From the NCBI RefSeq assembly GCF_001645105.1, contig NZ_LKEG01000043.1:12476-76475 (forward strand): DNA of 64,000 bases. Reading direction: 5' to 3'. Both the position numbers and the translations under genes were made by a program. Below the pieces are notes generated by a model, which was not told where the DNA came from, searched no databases, and saw only the letters and a program-made list of their open reading frames with translations. Source of the stretch: Pseudomonas marginalis (GTDB taxonomy: Bacteria > Pseudomonadota > Gammaproteobacteria > Pseudomonadales > Pseudomonadaceae). Within the stretch, counting starts at the first letter, position 1, and every line of letters starts with the position of its first letter. Positions 53,930 through 64,000 of the stretch are shown in pieces.

Positions 53930-56017
53930 ATGCCAGCCCCTCGCCTGACGCCCCTTACCCTTGGGCTTTCTGTTCTGCTGTCTGCCGGTTTTGCCTGTGC
54001 GGCCACCACCTTGCCCGAAACCTCGATCAGCGCCGAAGCTGACGAAGACGACCCGCGCGTCAAGGAAACCAGCACCGCCACCCGCACCGCCACACCGGTG
54101 CGTTATGTGCCCCAGGCTATCGATTCAGTGAAGACCGAAAGCCTGCGTTCCTACGGCACCAATGACCTGGGCCAGGCGTTGAGCGGGATTCCCAACGTGA
54201 GCAGCGGCGCAGACACGCGTTTTGACAGTTTGCGCATCCGCGGTTTCGACGCGAGCAATGACTTCTATCTGGATGGCATCCGCGACGACAGCCAGTACGT
54301 TCGCGACCTGCATAACATCGAGCGCATCGAAGTGCTCAAAGGTCCGGCCGCGGTACTCTACGGGCGAGGCGGTCAGGGAGGGATCGTCAACCGCGTGAGC
54401 AAACTGCCCACCGCCGGGCACACGTCGAGCATCGAGGCCCAAGGCGGCAGCAACGATCTGCGCAGTGTGTATGCCGACCTCAGCACCGACCCCACCGACA
54501 ACATCAGCCTGCGCCTGAACATGGGCAACCAGGACAACAACAGCTTTCGTGATGGCGTCAGCGGCAATCGCCAACTGTTTGCGCCGTCCATGAGCTGGCA
54601 GCTCACGCCGGACCTGAACTGGCTGGTGCAGTACGAATACAGCCGCTACAACCGCACGCCGGACCGTGGCATTCCCGGGGTCAACGGCCGGCCGGCAGAT
54701 GTGAGCCGCAGCACGACCTACGGCGACAGCCGCGATTACATCGACGACAAGACCCAGTCGCTGCGCTCCAAGTTGGCCTATGAGCTCAACGACAACTGGC
54801 AACTGCGCCAGACCTTAGGCGTGTTCAAGCTCGACAGTGATTTCGACAACACCTATCTCACCGGCTACACCCCGGCGACCAGAAGCGTCACGCGCCAGCG
54901 CTGGCAGCAGGACCTGACCACCCTCAACATCTTCAATAACGTCGAGCTCGAAGGTGGCTTCAGCACCTTCGGCCTTGAACACCGCCTGCTCACCGGCCTT
55001 GAACTGGGCAGCCAGCGCCGTGATCCGAAGCTGTACACCGCCACTACCGTCGCACAAGGCGGCCGCGTCGTACCGCCCCTGGACCTCAACCAGCCCAATC
55101 GCAACCTCAGCCATACCGGGCGGATGAGTGTGTCGAGTGACAACCACACCGAAGTCGAAAGCCGCGCCCTTTATGTACAGGACCAACTGCGCCTGAATGA
55201 CCAGTGGCAGATACTCGCAGGCCTGCGCTATGACCGCTTCGAGGTCGACACCAAGAACAAGCTGCTCAACACCCGGCAGGACGTCAAAAGCCACAGCACC
55301 AGCCCGCGCTTCGGCCTGGTCTGGACGCCGCTGGAGCATCATTCGTTCTACGCCTCATGGAGCAAGACCTTCTCGCCTGCGGGTGGCGGCCTGATAGGCA
55401 TCACGCCAAACGCCGCCGGCAGCGTCAACGACCTGAGTCCCGAGCTGACCAAGCAGAAGGAAATCGGGGTCAAGAGCGACTGGCTCGACGACCGCCTGAG
55501 CACCACCCTGGCGGTGTACGAACTGGAACTCTACAACCGCCGCACCAGCGACCCACTGAACCGCACCATCACCCTGCTCAGCGGTTTGCAGCGCTCACGC
55601 GGCGTTGAGCTGACCGCCACCGGCAAGCTCGTCGGCAACTGGTACGTGCGCGGTGGTGTCGGCCTGCAAGATGCCAAGGTCGAGAAGGACAACAACGGCT
55701 TCGAAGGCAAGCGCGTCAGCGATGTGGCCAAGCGCAATGCCAGCCTGTTCATCACTTGGAAACCGGAGATGGGCTGGTATGCGGAAACCGGTTTGACGTT
55801 GGTGGGCGATCGCTATGCCGACAGCCTCAACACCGTGGTGCTGCCAGGCTATGGCCGTTGGGACGCATTGGCCGGCTTCCGCCAGAAGGAATGGGATGTG
55901 CGGGCGGCGCTGAACAATATCGCGGATAAAACCTACTACGCGTCTGCGACCAGTGTGGCGCAGATTCAGCCAGGGGATCCGCGCAGTCTGGTGGTGACAG
56001 GCACGTACAGTTTCTAA
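53930..56017 (+). CDS. TonB-dependent siderophore receptor
   Basis: 695 residues from the ATG at 53930, chosen because a signal peptide follows (cleavage after ACA-A, about residue 25); an in-frame ATG at 53870 exists. A plug domain (AIDSVKTESLRSYGTNDLGQALSGIPNV, then RIRGFDASNDFYLDGIRDDSQYVRDL) precedes a 22-strand barrel ending in a C-terminal Phe. It resembles Fiu/FoxA-type catecholate or ferrioxamine receptors. Ligand unknown. No sigma/anti-sigma pair is adjacent. Confidence 0.9.
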   Translation: MPAPRLTPLTLGLSVLLSAGFACAATTLPETSISAEADEDDPRVKETSTATRTATPVRYVPQAIDSVKTESLRSYGTNDLGQALSGIPNVSSGADTRFDSLRIRGFDASNDFYLDGIRDDSQYVRDLHNIERIEVLKGPAAVLYGRGGQGGIVNRVSKLPTAGHTSSIEAQGGSNDLRSVYADLSTDPTDNISLRLNMGNQDNNSFRDGVSGNRQLFAPSMSWQLTPDLNWLVQYEYSRYNRTPDRGIPGVNGRPADVSRSTTYGDSRDYIDDKTQSLRSKLAYELNDNWQLRQTLGVFKLDSDFDNTYLTGYTPATRSVTRQRWQQDLTTLNIFNNVELEGGFSTFGLEHRLLTGLELGSQRRDPKLYTATTVAQGGRVVPPLDLNQPNRNLSHTGRMSVSSDNHTEVESRALYVQDQLRLNDQWQILAGLRYDRFEVDTKNKLLNTRQDVKSHSTSPRFGLVWTPLEHHSFYASWSKTFSPAGGGLIGITPNAAGSVNDLSPELTKQKEIGVKSDWLDDRLSTTLAVYELELYNRRTSDPLNRTITLLSGLQRSRGVELTATGKLVGNWYVRGGVGLQDAKVEKDNNGFEGKRVSDVAKRNASLFITWKPEMGWYAETGLTLVGDRYADSLNTVVLPGYGRWDALAGFRQKEWDVRAALNNIADKTYYASATSVAQIQPGDPRSLVVTGTYSF

Positions 56018-56032
56018 AGCTACACACCCTTC

Positions 56033-56066
56033 AAATGCGAGAGCGGGCTTGCTCGCTCCCACATTT
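56033..56066. repeat. Single REP hairpin
   Basis: GAGCGGGCTTGCTCGCTC-type palindrome with the GTGGGAG edge of Pseudomonas REP sequences, just after the receptor gene. Confidence 0.7.
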
Positions 56067-56081
56067 TGATCTCAGTGTTCT

Positions 56082-56297
56082 CTAGTTGTTTATCAACTCG
56101 CACAACGCGTGCACTTCGTCCTCACTGAACAAGCCCACCGGGTACCGTTCACTCATCACGCTGCGCCAATCAGGCTGCTGCCGGATCTGCCGCGAGCCGT
56201 TTTCCTTCAACCAGAGCGCCAGCGCATGAATCGCGTCGCCGTCAACCCGCAAAGGGTGGAACGTACGCGTGTACATCAGGTTGATATCGGCATTCAT
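56082..56297 (-). CDS. Small hypothetical protein, 71 aa
   Basis: Starts at ATG 56297 after GGAGAGAGC. Helical and acidic (DGDAIHALALWLKENGSRQIRQQPDWR...). No family assigned. An in-frame upstream ATG at 56339 is less likely. Confidence 0.65.
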   Translation of the reverse strand: MNADINLMYTRTFHPLRVDGDAIHALALWLKENGSRQIRQQPDWRSVMSERYPVGLFSEDEVHALCELINN

Positions 56298-56436
56298 TTC
56301 AGCGCTCTCTCCTACTGCGTGAGCGGCTAACTTACTCAAGGTTTATGACAGAACTGCGCAGTCATCACCCTGGGCCACTGTGACAACAGCGATACAAGAG
56401 CTATGCCAATGTCTCGTGTTCATAGGCAGGTGGACA

Positions 56437-56471
56437 CAAAAAAGCCCGCGACCTTGCTGGGGCGCGGGCTT
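56437..56471 (-). terminator. Terminator of aguA
   Basis: Stem AAGCCCGCG/CGCGGGCTT; on the minus strand it is followed by a T-run. Lies 60 bases past the aguA stop. Confidence 0.8.
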
Positions 56472-56530
56472 GCTGGGGGCGTTGAAACCGGGTGGCCCCG
56501 GCTATCGCCAGGATGCTGTTACAACTGCAC

Positions 56531-57637
56531 TCAATTTTTGTGCGGCGCGGGCTGCTGTTGGGTCAGACAGTGGATATTGCCGCCACCCAGTAACAGTTCG
56601 CGGCCGGGTACCATCACCACTTCGTGCTGCGGGAACAGGTCCTGCAGGATCGCCTTGGCCTGGCTGTCCAGCGGGTCATCGAAGCTCGGCGCGATGATGC
56701 CACCGTTGACGATCAGGAAGTTGACGTAGGAACCGGCCAACCGCACGGTCGGATTACGCTCCTGGGTGCCGTCAACCGGGTCTACACCGGCGCACTCTGC
56801 CTCGGTGGCATACAGCGGCCCCGGGATCGGCATTTTATGCACTGTGAACGAGCGACCCTGAGCGTCAGTGCTGCTTTGCAGCACGTTCATCGCGGCGTGG
56901 CAGCGTGCGTAGTTCGGGTCTTGCGGGTCATCGGTCCAGGCCAGCAGCACTTCCCCTGGACGCACGTAGCAGCAGAAGTTATCCACGTGGCCGTCGGTTT
57001 CGTCGTTGAACAGACCGTCCGGCAGCCAGATGATTTTATCCACCGCCAGATTGGCGCTCAGCACCGCTTCGATCTGGGCACGGTCGAGGTGCGGGTTGCG
57101 ATTGGGGTTGAGCAGGCATTCTTCGGTGGTGATCAGGGTGCCTTCGCCGTCGACATGGATCGAACCGCCTTCCAGCACAAAGCCTTCGGTGCGATAGCGC
57201 GGGGCGCGTTCGATCTCGAGGATCTTGCCGCCGACCTGCGAGTCGCGGTTCCACGGCGAATACAGGCCGCCGTCAAAACCGCCCCACGCGTTGAAGTCCC
57301 AGTTCACGCCGCGCACTTCGCCAGTGTGGTTGATCACAAAAGTAGGGCCGGTGTCGCGCACCCAGGCGTCGTCACTGGACATCTCCACCACACGGATATT
57401 TGGCACATCCAGGCGCGCACGGGCATTTTCATACTGGCCGGCGGAAACCGCCACGGTGACCGGCTCAAACCGTGCAATGGCCTTGGCCACCGCCACGTGA
57501 GCGGCCTGCGCCGGCTTGCCGCCCAGGCGCCAGTTGTCCGGACGCTCAGGCCAGATCATCCAGGTCTGGGTCTGTGGCGCCCATTCGGCAGGCATGTGGA
57601 AGCCATCGGCGCGAGGGGTGCTGTGCAGGGTGGTCAT
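56531..57637 (-). CDS. aguA: Agmatine deiminase
   Basis: 368 residues, the standard length. It hydrolyses agmatine to N-carbamoylputrescine in the arginine decarboxylase route to putrescine. Visible motifs are the start [22 protein letters not shown], the substrate-binding [23 protein letters not shown], and the catalytic Cys in [14 protein letters not shown] near the C-terminus. aguB is not adjacent here. Confidence 0.96.
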   Translation of the reverse strand: MTTLHSTPRADGFHMPAEWAPQTQTWMIWPERPDNWRLGGKPAQAAHVAVAKAIARFEPVTVAVSAGQYENARARLDVPNIRVVEMSSDDAWVRDTGPTFVINHTGEVRGVNWDFNAWGGFDGGLYSPWNRDSQVGGKILEIERAPRYRTEGFVLEGGSIHVDGEGTLITTEECLLNPNRNPHLDRAQIEAVLSANLAVDKIIWLPDGLFNDETDGHVDNFCCYVRPGEVLLAWTDDPQDPNYARCHAAMNVLQSSTDAQGRSFTVHKMPIPGPLYATEAECAGVDPVDGTQERNPTVRLAGSYVNFLIVNGGIIAPSFDDPLDSQAKAILQDLFPQHEVVMVPGRELLLGGGNIHCLTQQQPAPHKN

Positions 57638-57758
57638 GGCGTTCAGGACTCCGAATGGGGTGAAGGCCGACTTTATAGCGGATAAAAATCGGCTTTAGAA
57701 GCGAAAAAAGATGATAGGCGATGAATATGACAGTAATTAACCGATAACAATCGATTAT

Positions 57759-60668
57759 TTACAGCTGCTCATCCAGCACCTTCGACAGCATGTCGACGAA
57801 GAAGTCCACACTGCGTCGGGACGTGACCATCGGCGGTTTGATCTTGAGGATGTTTAAATAATCACCGGTGGGCTGCATGAAAATCCCCAACTCCCGCAGG
57901 CGGTCACACAACAACGTGGTTTCTTCGGTGGCGGGCTCCAGCGTTTGCCGGTCGCGCACCAACTCGAGGCCCAGATAAAAGCCGGAACCGTGGACGGCGC
58001 CCACCAGAGGATGGCGATCGATCAGTTGTTCCAGCCGCGCCTTGAAATGCCCACCGACCACCTGGGCGTTTTCCCACAGCTTTTCTTCTTGCATCACATC
58101 CAACACGGCCATGCCGATCCGGCAACTCACCGGGCTGCCTCCCGACGACGAGAAGAAATACCCCTCAGCCTCGAGCGCCTCAGCAATTTCACGCCGGGTA
58201 ATCACCGCGCCGAGGGGCTGGCCGTTGCCCATGCCCTTGGCCATGGTGATGATATCGGGCACCACACCCTGCTCTTCAAAGCCCCAGAAAAAATGCCCCA
58301 TGCGGCCGTAACCCACCTGCACCTCGTCGGCGATGCACACGCCACCCTGGGCGCGTACCCGCGCATACACCTGCTGCAGATAGCCCGGTGGCAACGAAAT
58401 ACCACCGGCATTGCCGTACACCGGCTCACAGATAAAGCCCGCCAATGGGCGCTTGCTCGCGGCGATTTTCGCCAGGTTGTGCTCCACGCTTCTGACGTAA
58501 TCGGGCGCGCTGTCCTGCCCACGGAACTCACCGCGATAGGTGTTGGGCGCCGTCACCGGGTGCACCCAATCCGGGCGGCTGCTCAAGGCCTTGGGGTTGT
58601 CGGCAATCGACGTGGACACTGCATCCGCCGCCACCGACCAACCGTGGTAAGCCTCCAGCACGCTGAGCATGTCGCGCCCGCCGCTGTAGGCCCAGGCCAG
58701 GCGGATCGCCAGGTCATTGGCTTCGGTACCACTGTTGACCAGGAACACCCGGTCCATGCCTTCCGGTGCCAGCGCCAGCAAACGTTCGGAAAACTCGGCA
58801 ATCGCCGCGTAGTGAAAGCGCGAGTTGGTGTTGAGCAATGACCATTGCCGCGCCGCCACCGCCGCCATGCGCGGGTGACCGTGGCCCAGCACGGCCACGT
58901 TGTTGAGCATGTCCAGGTAGGAACGGCCCTGCATATCGATCAAGTGATTGCGCCAGCCGCGCTCGATGCGCGGCGGGTCGACGTAATAGTGCTTTTGCGA
59001 ACGGGCGAAACTGGCGTCGCGACGGGCCAGCAGGGCCTCGGGGTCCAACTCAGGTTCGGCGTCGCAGGCCAATCCCATCACTGCTGCGGGTGAAGGGCAA
59101 AGCGTTTGCCAGGCCTGCGCGCGGGAAGGCGTGCAAAACAGCGGTGCGGGCCCGTCAGTGCGGCAGAGTTGCACGGTCAGCGGGCCTTCAACCGCACCGA
59201 TCACCTGGCCCTTGAGCACCGCCCCACCCGGCTGAACCAGCGCTTTTACGCCCCACAGTCGTACGTTTACCGCGTTGCTGTGCACCTGGAGTTCGCCATT
59301 GACACCCGATCGTACAATGCCGGCGAACGGCGCTTCAACGGCAGTCCCCTGAGGCACCTGTAATTCGACGTGCAACGGGAAGGTCTCGGGCTCGTGAGCG
59401 CTGTCCGGCTGGGTACGCGACAAACGGTATTGCCCATAGCGACTCGCGGCCAGGCCGTGCACCAGCGCCGCATCCTGCAACAAACGCTGATCGATACCGG
59501 GTTGCTCCCAATTCCCGGCGTCGAAATGCGGGCTGAGTACACCCAGGTCGATCAGCGCGAACTCGCGCCCGACCAGCCCCGGCAGCAAAGGCGCGAAGCC
59601 TTGCCCGTCGATCGGTGCCGGTGCCTGCCCGACGCTGCTTAGAATCGCCGCCTCCATCAGCTCAAACGGCACTGACGTCGCCACATGGAAAATTTCCCAC
59701 TCATGCTCGGCGTTTTTCAACAGGTAAGTGTTATCCGGGTCCAGGCGCTGCTGTTGCTCGCTGCTCAAGACCAGCACCGCCGCACGGGCGACGATCAGCG
59801 GCCACAGCGCCTGCAATTCTGCCGGCTCTAACGGTGTCACCGCGTGACAGGCCTGGATCGCCGGCAAGATCGCAAAGGGGTCGCCCTCAGCGTGATGCAA
59901 CAGGGCGGCGCAGGTGACCGACAGGTCGGCAATGCGCCAGGTGTGCACCAGGTCGCCGAAATCGATCACGCCCCGGACTTGCCAATGCCGCTGAGCATCA
60001 CGCTGCCACACGACGTTGTCGTCGGTGATGTCCATGTGCACCGCTTGCCACGGCAGGCGGTCGGCCACGGCGTGCAGGCGCGTCGCGACCTGCTCGGCCG
60101 CTTGCTCCAGTGCGGCACGCTGGGGCAGGTTTTCAAGCGTCGCCAGCAGGTGGGCAATCAATGCCTGGGCGTGACGCGGGTCCCACTGCAAGGTGCGATC
60201 CAGACCAGGGTGCTTGAAATCGGCCAGCGCCAGGTTCATGCGCCCGCACAGCTCACCAAAGCCTGCGATCACGTCACGGCCCAGATGGGGCTGATGGGTC
60301 AACGGCTGGCCGTCGATGTACCCCAACAGCCGCAGATGCAGGGTCTGGCCGTCCACCACGACCGAGAGCAACTCTTCACCGGTGAGCGCCTGGATGACCT
60401 CGGGCACCTGCACGTGTGCATCGGCCTTCAGACTGTTCAGCGCCGCGTGCTGCGCCTGCAGCTCAACGGCCGCGTAGTCACCCCGGCAGATCTTCAGAAC
60501 AAAGCGGCCACGGTCGCTGTCGACTCTATAATTGAGGTCTTGCTGGCTACCCAGTGACTGCAAGGTGCCGGTGAGGCCGTAATGCTGCTCGAGCAACTGT
60601 GCGGCCCGGTCGGAGCTGACGTGTGGACAAGGCAGGCTGGCGCGATGAATCAACGTGGCGAGCAACAT
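57759..60668 (-). CDS. Three-domain kinase-like/peptidase-like/class III aminotransferase
   Basis: A 969-residue fusion. Residues about 20-320 form an APH-type kinase domain (LNYRVDSDRGRFVLKI, catalytic HMDITDDNVVW, DFGD). A middle part (about 415-520) resembles an M23-like barrel. Residues 545-969 are a class III aminotransferase with PLP Lys in ITMAKGMGNGQPLG and IADEVQVGYGRMG. Its substrate is unknown; related transferases in pseudomonads have been linked to amine use. The gene follows aguA in the same direction, which hints at polyamine metabolism, though this is inference. Confidence 0.88.
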   Translation of the reverse strand: MLLATLIHRASLPCPHVSSDRAAQLLEQHYGLTGTLQSLGSQQDLNYRVDSDRGRFVLKICRGDYAAVELQAQHAALNSLKADAHVQVPEVIQALTGEELLSVVVDGQTLHLRLLGYIDGQPLTHQPHLGRDVIAGFGELCGRMNLALADFKHPGLDRTLQWDPRHAQALIAHLLATLENLPQRAALEQAAEQVATRLHAVADRLPWQAVHMDITDDNVVWQRDAQRHWQVRGVIDFGDLVHTWRIADLSVTCAALLHHAEGDPFAILPAIQACHAVTPLEPAELQALWPLIVARAAVLVLSSEQQQRLDPDNTYLLKNAEHEWEIFHVATSVPFELMEAAILSSVGQAPAPIDGQGFAPLLPGLVGREFALIDLGVLSPHFDAGNWEQPGIDQRLLQDAALVHGLAASRYGQYRLSRTQPDSAHEPETFPLHVELQVPQGTAVEAPFAGIVRSGVNGELQVHSNAVNVRLWGVKALVQPGGAVLKGQVIGAVEGPLTVQLCRTDGPAPLFCTPSRAQAWQTLCPSPAAVMGLACDAEPELDPEALLARRDASFARSQKHYYVDPPRIERGWRNHLIDMQGRSYLDMLNNVAVLGHGHPRMAAVAARQWSLLNTNSRFHYAAIAEFSERLLALAPEGMDRVFLVNSGTEANDLAIRLAWAYSGGRDMLSVLEAYHGWSVAADAVSTSIADNPKALSSRPDWVHPVTAPNTYRGEFRGQDSAPDYVRSVEHNLAKIAASKRPLAGFICEPVYGNAGGISLPPGYLQQVYARVRAQGGVCIADEVQVGYGRMGHFFWGFEEQGVVPDIITMAKGMGNGQPLGAVITRREIAEALEAEGYFFSSSGGSPVSCRIGMAVLDVMQEEKLWENAQVVGGHFKARLEQLIDRHPLVGAVHGSGFYLGLELVRDRQTLEPATEETTLLCDRLRELGIFMQPTGDYLNILKIKPPMVTSRRSVDFFVDMLSKVLDEQL

Positions 60669-60819
60669 TGTGACGACCTCTGTTTTTTCAGGCGTCTATA
60701 TCGCCACCTTTAAGGGGGTTAAGGCAACCCCCAATGCACACCGCGCTTGCGCAGCCCTGCGTCACAACTCAAGCTATGCTTCATTCGCTTAATGTCCGTC
60801 TAAGGAAAAGGCCCCCGAC

Positions 60820-61902
60820 ATGCGCATTCTCATCACCGGCGGCGCTGGTTTTATCGGCTCTGCCCTGATCCGCCATTTGATTGAAAACACCGAGCACCAA
60901 GTGCTCAACCTGGACAAACTCACCTACGCCGGCAACCTGGAGTCGCTGACCAGCATCGCGTCCGACAGCCGCTATGAGTTCGTCCAGGCCGATATCGTCG
61001 ACCAGGCCACCGTCAGCGCCGTACTGGCGCGCTTCGAGCCGCAGGCGATCATGCACCTGGCAGCCGAGTCCCATGTCGACCGCTCCATCGACGGCCCGTC
61101 GGATTTTATCCAGACCAACATCGTCGGCACCTACAGCTTGCTCGAGGCCACCCGCGCCTATTGGCAGAAGCTCGATGAGCCGGCCAAGCGTGCGTTCCGC
61201 TTCCATCACATTTCCACCGACGAGGTGTACGGCGACTTGCATGGTGTGGACGATCTGTTCACTGAAACCACACCCTATGCGCCCAGCTCACCGTACTCGG
61301 CCAGCAAGGCGGCGTCCGACCACCTGGTCCGCGCCTGGCAGCGCACCTACGGCCTTCCGGTTTTGCTGACCAACTGCTCGAACAACTACGGGCCGTTCCA
61401 CTTCCCCGAGAAGCTGATCCCGCTGGTGATCCTCAACGCCCTCGCGGGCAAGCCACTGCCGGTCTACGGTGATGGCTTGCAGGTGCGCGACTGGCTGTTC
61501 GTCGAAGACCACGCCCGCGCACTGCTCACAGTAGTCACCGAAGGTGTGGTCGGCGAGACCTACAACATTGGCGGGCACAACGAGCAGAAGAATATCGACG
61601 TGGTGCGCGGCATCTGCGCCCTGCTCGAAGAGCTCGCGCCACAGCGCCCGGCCGGGGTCGCGCAATTTGCCGACCTGATCACCTTCGTCAAGGACCGCCC
61701 AGGCCACGATCAGCGCTATGCGATCGATGCCAGCAAGATTGAACGCGAGCTGGGCTGGGTTCCTGAAGAAACCTTCGAATCCGGTTTGCGCAAGACCGTG
61801 CAGTGGTACCTCGATAACCTGGAATGGTGCCGCAGGGTCCAGGACGGCAGTTATCAGGGCGAACGTTTGGGCAACACCGACTTTAAGGATCTGATTGCAT
61901 GA
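60820..61902 (+). CDS. rmlB: dTDP-glucose 4,6-dehydratase
   Basis: 360 residues. NAD-binding [13 protein letters not shown] at the N-terminus, the STDEVYGDL block and catalytic YSASKAASD mark RmlB. It makes dTDP-4-keto-6-deoxyglucose, step two of dTDP-L-rhamnose synthesis. An AAGGAAAAG ribosome site precedes the ATG. It overlaps rmlA by four bases. Confidence 0.97.
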   Translation: MRILITGGAGFIGSALIRHLIENTEHQVLNLDKLTYAGNLESLTSIASDSRYEFVQADIVDQATVSAVLARFEPQAIMHLAAESHVDRSIDGPSDFIQTNIVGTYSLLEATRAYWQKLDEPAKRAFRFHHISTDEVYGDLHGVDDLFTETTPYAPSSPYSASKAASDHLVRAWQRTYGLPVLLTNCSNNYGPFHFPEKLIPLVILNALAGKPLPVYGDGLQVRDWLFVEDHARALLTVVTEGVVGETYNIGGHNEQKNIDVVRGICALLEELAPQRPAGVAQFADLITFVKDRPGHDQRYAIDASKIERELGWVPEETFESGLRKTVQWYLDNLEWCRRVQDGSYQGERLGNTDFKDLIA

Positions 61903-62774
61903 TGAAGGGAATCGTATTGGCCGGCGGTTCCGGCACGCGTTTGCACCCCATTACCCTAGGCGTCTCCAAGCAATTGCTGCCGGTGTACGACAAGCCGATG
62001 ATCTACTACCCGATCTCGGTGCTGATGCTGGCGGGGATCAAAGACATCCTGGTGATTTCCACACCGGTGGACCTGCCGCAATACCGCAACCTGCTGGGTG
62101 ATGGCAGCCAGTTTGGCGTGCGTTTCAGTTATGCCGAACAGCCGTCGCCCGATGGCTTGGCCCAGGCGTTCCTGATTGGCGAGGCGTTTATCGGCGAAGA
62201 CCCGGTGTGCCTGATCCTGGGCGACAACATCTTCCACGGCCAGCACTTCGGCGATCAATTGCGCACCGCGGCCGAGCGCGCTAGCGGCGCCACGGTATTC
62301 GGCTACTGGGTCAAGGACCCGGAGCGTTTTGGCGTGATCGACTTCGACAAGGAAGGCCGTGCCCTGTCCATCGAAGAAAAACCGGCCAAGCCCAAGTCGC
62401 CCTATGCGGTCACCGGCCTGTATTTCTACGACAACGACGTGATCAAGATCGCCAAGGACGTTAAGCCTTCGCCCCGTGGGGAGCTTGAGATCACCGACGT
62501 CAACAACGCCTACCTCAAGCGTGGCGACCTGCACGTAGAGCGCTTCGGCCGCGGCTTTGCCTGGCTGGACACCGGTACCCATGACAGCCTGCTCGAAGCC
62601 TCCACCTATGTGCAGACCATCGAGCATCGCCAGGGCTTGAAAGTCGCCTGCCTGGAAGAAATCGCCTACGAAAATGGCTGGATCGACCGTGACCATCTGC
62701 TGGAGCGTGCCAAGTACTTTGGCAAGACCGGCTACGGTCAATATCTTTTCACGCTCGCAGGGGAAACTGCATGA
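61899..62774 (+). CDS. rmlA: Glucose-1-phosphate thymidylyltransferase
   Basis: 291 residues. Nucleotide-binding [30 protein letters not shown] and the metal-site ILGDNIFHG are typical. It makes dTDP-glucose, the first step of the pathway. ATG at 61899 overlaps the rmlB stop. Confidence 0.97.
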   Translation: MMKGIVLAGGSGTRLHPITLGVSKQLLPVYDKPMIYYPISVLMLAGIKDILVISTPVDLPQYRNLLGDGSQFGVRFSYAEQPSPDGLAQAFLIGEAFIGEDPVCLILGDNIFHGQHFGDQLRTAAERASGATVFGYWVKDPERFGVIDFDKEGRALSIEEKPAKPKSPYAVTGLYFYDNDVIKIAKDVKPSPRGELEITDVNNAYLKRGDLHVERFGRGFAWLDTGTHDSLLEASTYVQTIEHRQGLKVACLEEIAYENGWIDRDHLLERAKYFGKTGYGQYLFTLAGETA

Positions 62775-63316
62775 ATGTGACCGCCACTGAGTTGCCCGGT
62801 GTACTGATCATCGAGCCGAAGGTTTTTGGCGATGAACGCGGTTTTTTCTATGAGAGCTACAACGCCCGAAATTTCGCACAAGCCACTGGTCAGCACGTGG
62901 ATTTTGTCCAGGACAACCACTCGCGTTCGCAAAAAGGCGTCTTGCGCGGTTTGCACTACCAGATCGAACACGCTCAGGGAAAACTGGTGCGTGTCACAGC
63001 GGGTGAAGTGCTGGACGTAGCGGTGGACATCCGCCGCAGCTCACCGCATTTTGGCAAATGGGCCAGCGTGCGCTTGTCTGCCGAAAACAGCCGTCAACTG
63101 TGGATTCCGCCGGGGTTTGCCCATGGTTTTGTCGTGCTCAGTGACTCTGCTGAATTCCTCTACAAAACCACCGATTACTACACGCCCTCTGCGGAACGCT
63201 GCATTCGCTGGGACGATGCTGATCTGGATATCGATTGGCAGTTTGCCGGTACCCCGACGCTGTCCGGCAAGGATCAAAACGGCAAAAGCCTGAAAGAGGC
63301 AGACCTTTTCCCATGA
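62771..63316 (+). CDS. rmlC: dTDP-4-dehydrorhamnose 3,5-epimerase
   Basis: 181 residues. Cupin fold with [23 protein letters not shown] and the late block [10 protein letters not shown], with the catalytic His in LHYQ. ATGA overlaps link it to rmlA and rmlD. Confidence 0.97.
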   Translation: MNVTATELPGVLIIEPKVFGDERGFFYESYNARNFAQATGQHVDFVQDNHSRSQKGVLRGLHYQIEHAQGKLVRVTAGEVLDVAVDIRRSSPHFGKWASVRLSAENSRQLWIPPGFAHGFVVLSDSAEFLYKTTDYYTPSAERCIRWDDADLDIDWQFAGTPTLSGKDQNGKSLKEADLFP

Positions 63317-64000
63317 AGGTCTTGATCACCGGCCAACACGGCCAAGTCTCCCGAGAACTGCAACTGCAGCTCCAAGGCCTGGGCGAGCTCATCGTCCTGG
63401 GCCGCGACCAGCTTGACCTGGCCAACGCCGACCAGATCCGCCAGCAAATCCGGGTCCATCGCCCCGATCTGATCATCAACGCCGCAGCCCACACTGCCGT
63501 CGATCAAGCCGAAAGCGAGCCGGACGCAGCCTTCGCGATCAACGCCATTGCTCCTGGTGTTCTCGCAGAAGAAGCCAAGGCCCTGGGCAGCCCGTTGATC
63601 CACTACTCCACCGACTACGTGTTCGACGGCAGCAAGCCGGCCCCCTATACCGAAGCTGACACGCCGAACCCGCTGGGCGTCTACGGCCAGAGCAAACTGG
63701 CGGGCGAGGAGGCGATTGCGGCGGTGGGCGGCGAATACTTGGTCCTGCGCACCAGCTGGGTCTATTCCAGTCATGGCAAGAATTTCCTGCTGACCATGCA
63801 GCGCCTGCTGCAGGAGAAACCTCAGATGCGCATCGTCGCCGACCAGATCGGCGCGCCGACGTGGGCCGGCAGCATCGCGCGCAGCACGCGTGCGCTGATC
63901 GAGCGCTGGCAAGCGGGCGAACCGGGAGAATGGGGTATCTACCACCTGACCAACCAAGGTGAGACCTCGTGGTTCGGTTTTGCCGAGGCCATTGGCGAGC
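63313..64000 (+). CDS. rmlD: dTDP-4-dehydrorhamnose reductase, 3' end cut
   Basis: 229 complete codons to the window edge. The NADPH-binding start ([18 protein letters not shown]), NAAAHTAVDQAE, and the catalytic YGQSKLAGEEA identify RmlD, the last step to dTDP-L-rhamnose. The C-terminal part is outside the window. Confidence 0.95.
   Translation, partial: MKVLITGQHGQVSRELQLQLQGLGELIVLGRDQLDLANADQIRQQIRVHRPDLIINAAAHTAVDQAESEPDAAFAINAIAPGVLAEEAKALGSPLIHYSTDYVFDGSKPAPYTEADTPNPLGVYGQSKLAGEEAIAAVGGEYLVLRTSWVYSSHGKNFLLTMQRLLQEKPQMRIVADQIGAPTWAGSIARSTRALIERWQAGEPGEWGIYHLTNQGETSWFGFAEAIGE

Overview
The window is GC-rich Pseudomonas chromosome, most likely from the P. fluorescens group. The main support is a complete ten-gene acetylated-cellulose operon with the wssA-J layout known from P. 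fluorescens SBW25. The tightly overlapping gene pairs, OprD-type porin, AotJQMP/HisJQMP-like transporter and Pseudomonas-style REP/REPIN hairpins agree with this. The strain itself cannot be named from sequence reading alone.

Layout. 1-5579 is core chromosome: a truncated OFA-family MFS transporter read leftwards, then asmA-like, mutY and yggX in a tightly coupled rightward operon. At 5580-5655 lies tRNA-Phe(GAA), an integration hotspot. 5656-23373 is accessory DNA in at least two tandem integrative elements. Element 1 (5656-12966) carries a tyrosine integrase, two small HTH-like proteins, an HNH nuclease, a serine recombinase and a low-GC caspase-like protease. Element 2 (12967-22614) carries a broken integrase, a frameshifted MobV-type relaxase with a recognisable oriT hairpin, a Panacea toxin-antitoxin pair, AlpA/HTH regulators, a nucleotidyl-cyclase-like protein, a papain/transglutaminase-like protein and a DUF4145 protein. 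Each junction keeps a copy of the tRNA 3' end (31 bp identical at the first two; shorter or degenerate at 22593 and 23345). Each element also has its own paired short repeats near both ends, which look like integrase arm-binding sites.

23374-34200 returns to ordinary chromosome: a hypothetical gene, a GT39/ArnT-like glycosyltransferase, an ArsB/BASS-type transporter, an alpha/beta hydrolase, a GabP-like permease, a polar amino acid ABC transporter (ATPase, binding protein, two permeases) and a METTL25-like methyltransferase. 34435-49992 is the wss operon, read leftwards. WssA and WssJ are ParA/BcsQ-like; WssB and WssC form the c-di-GMP-controlled synthase; WssD is the cellulase; WssE the outer-membrane exporter; WssF, G, H and I acetylate the polymer.

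50719-64000 holds a lipoprotein, tRNA-Thr(TGT), a decayed SDR fragment, an OprD-type porin, a TonB-dependent siderophore receptor, agmatine deiminase (aguA), a fused kinase/aminotransferase, and rmlBACD for dTDP-L-rhamnose synthesis, cut within rmlD by the window edge.

The best candidates for undescribed biology are the caspase-like cargo gene of element 1, the orphan cyclase-like gene and its neighbours in element 2, and the tandem att architecture itself. No CRISPR array or rRNA gene was seen.
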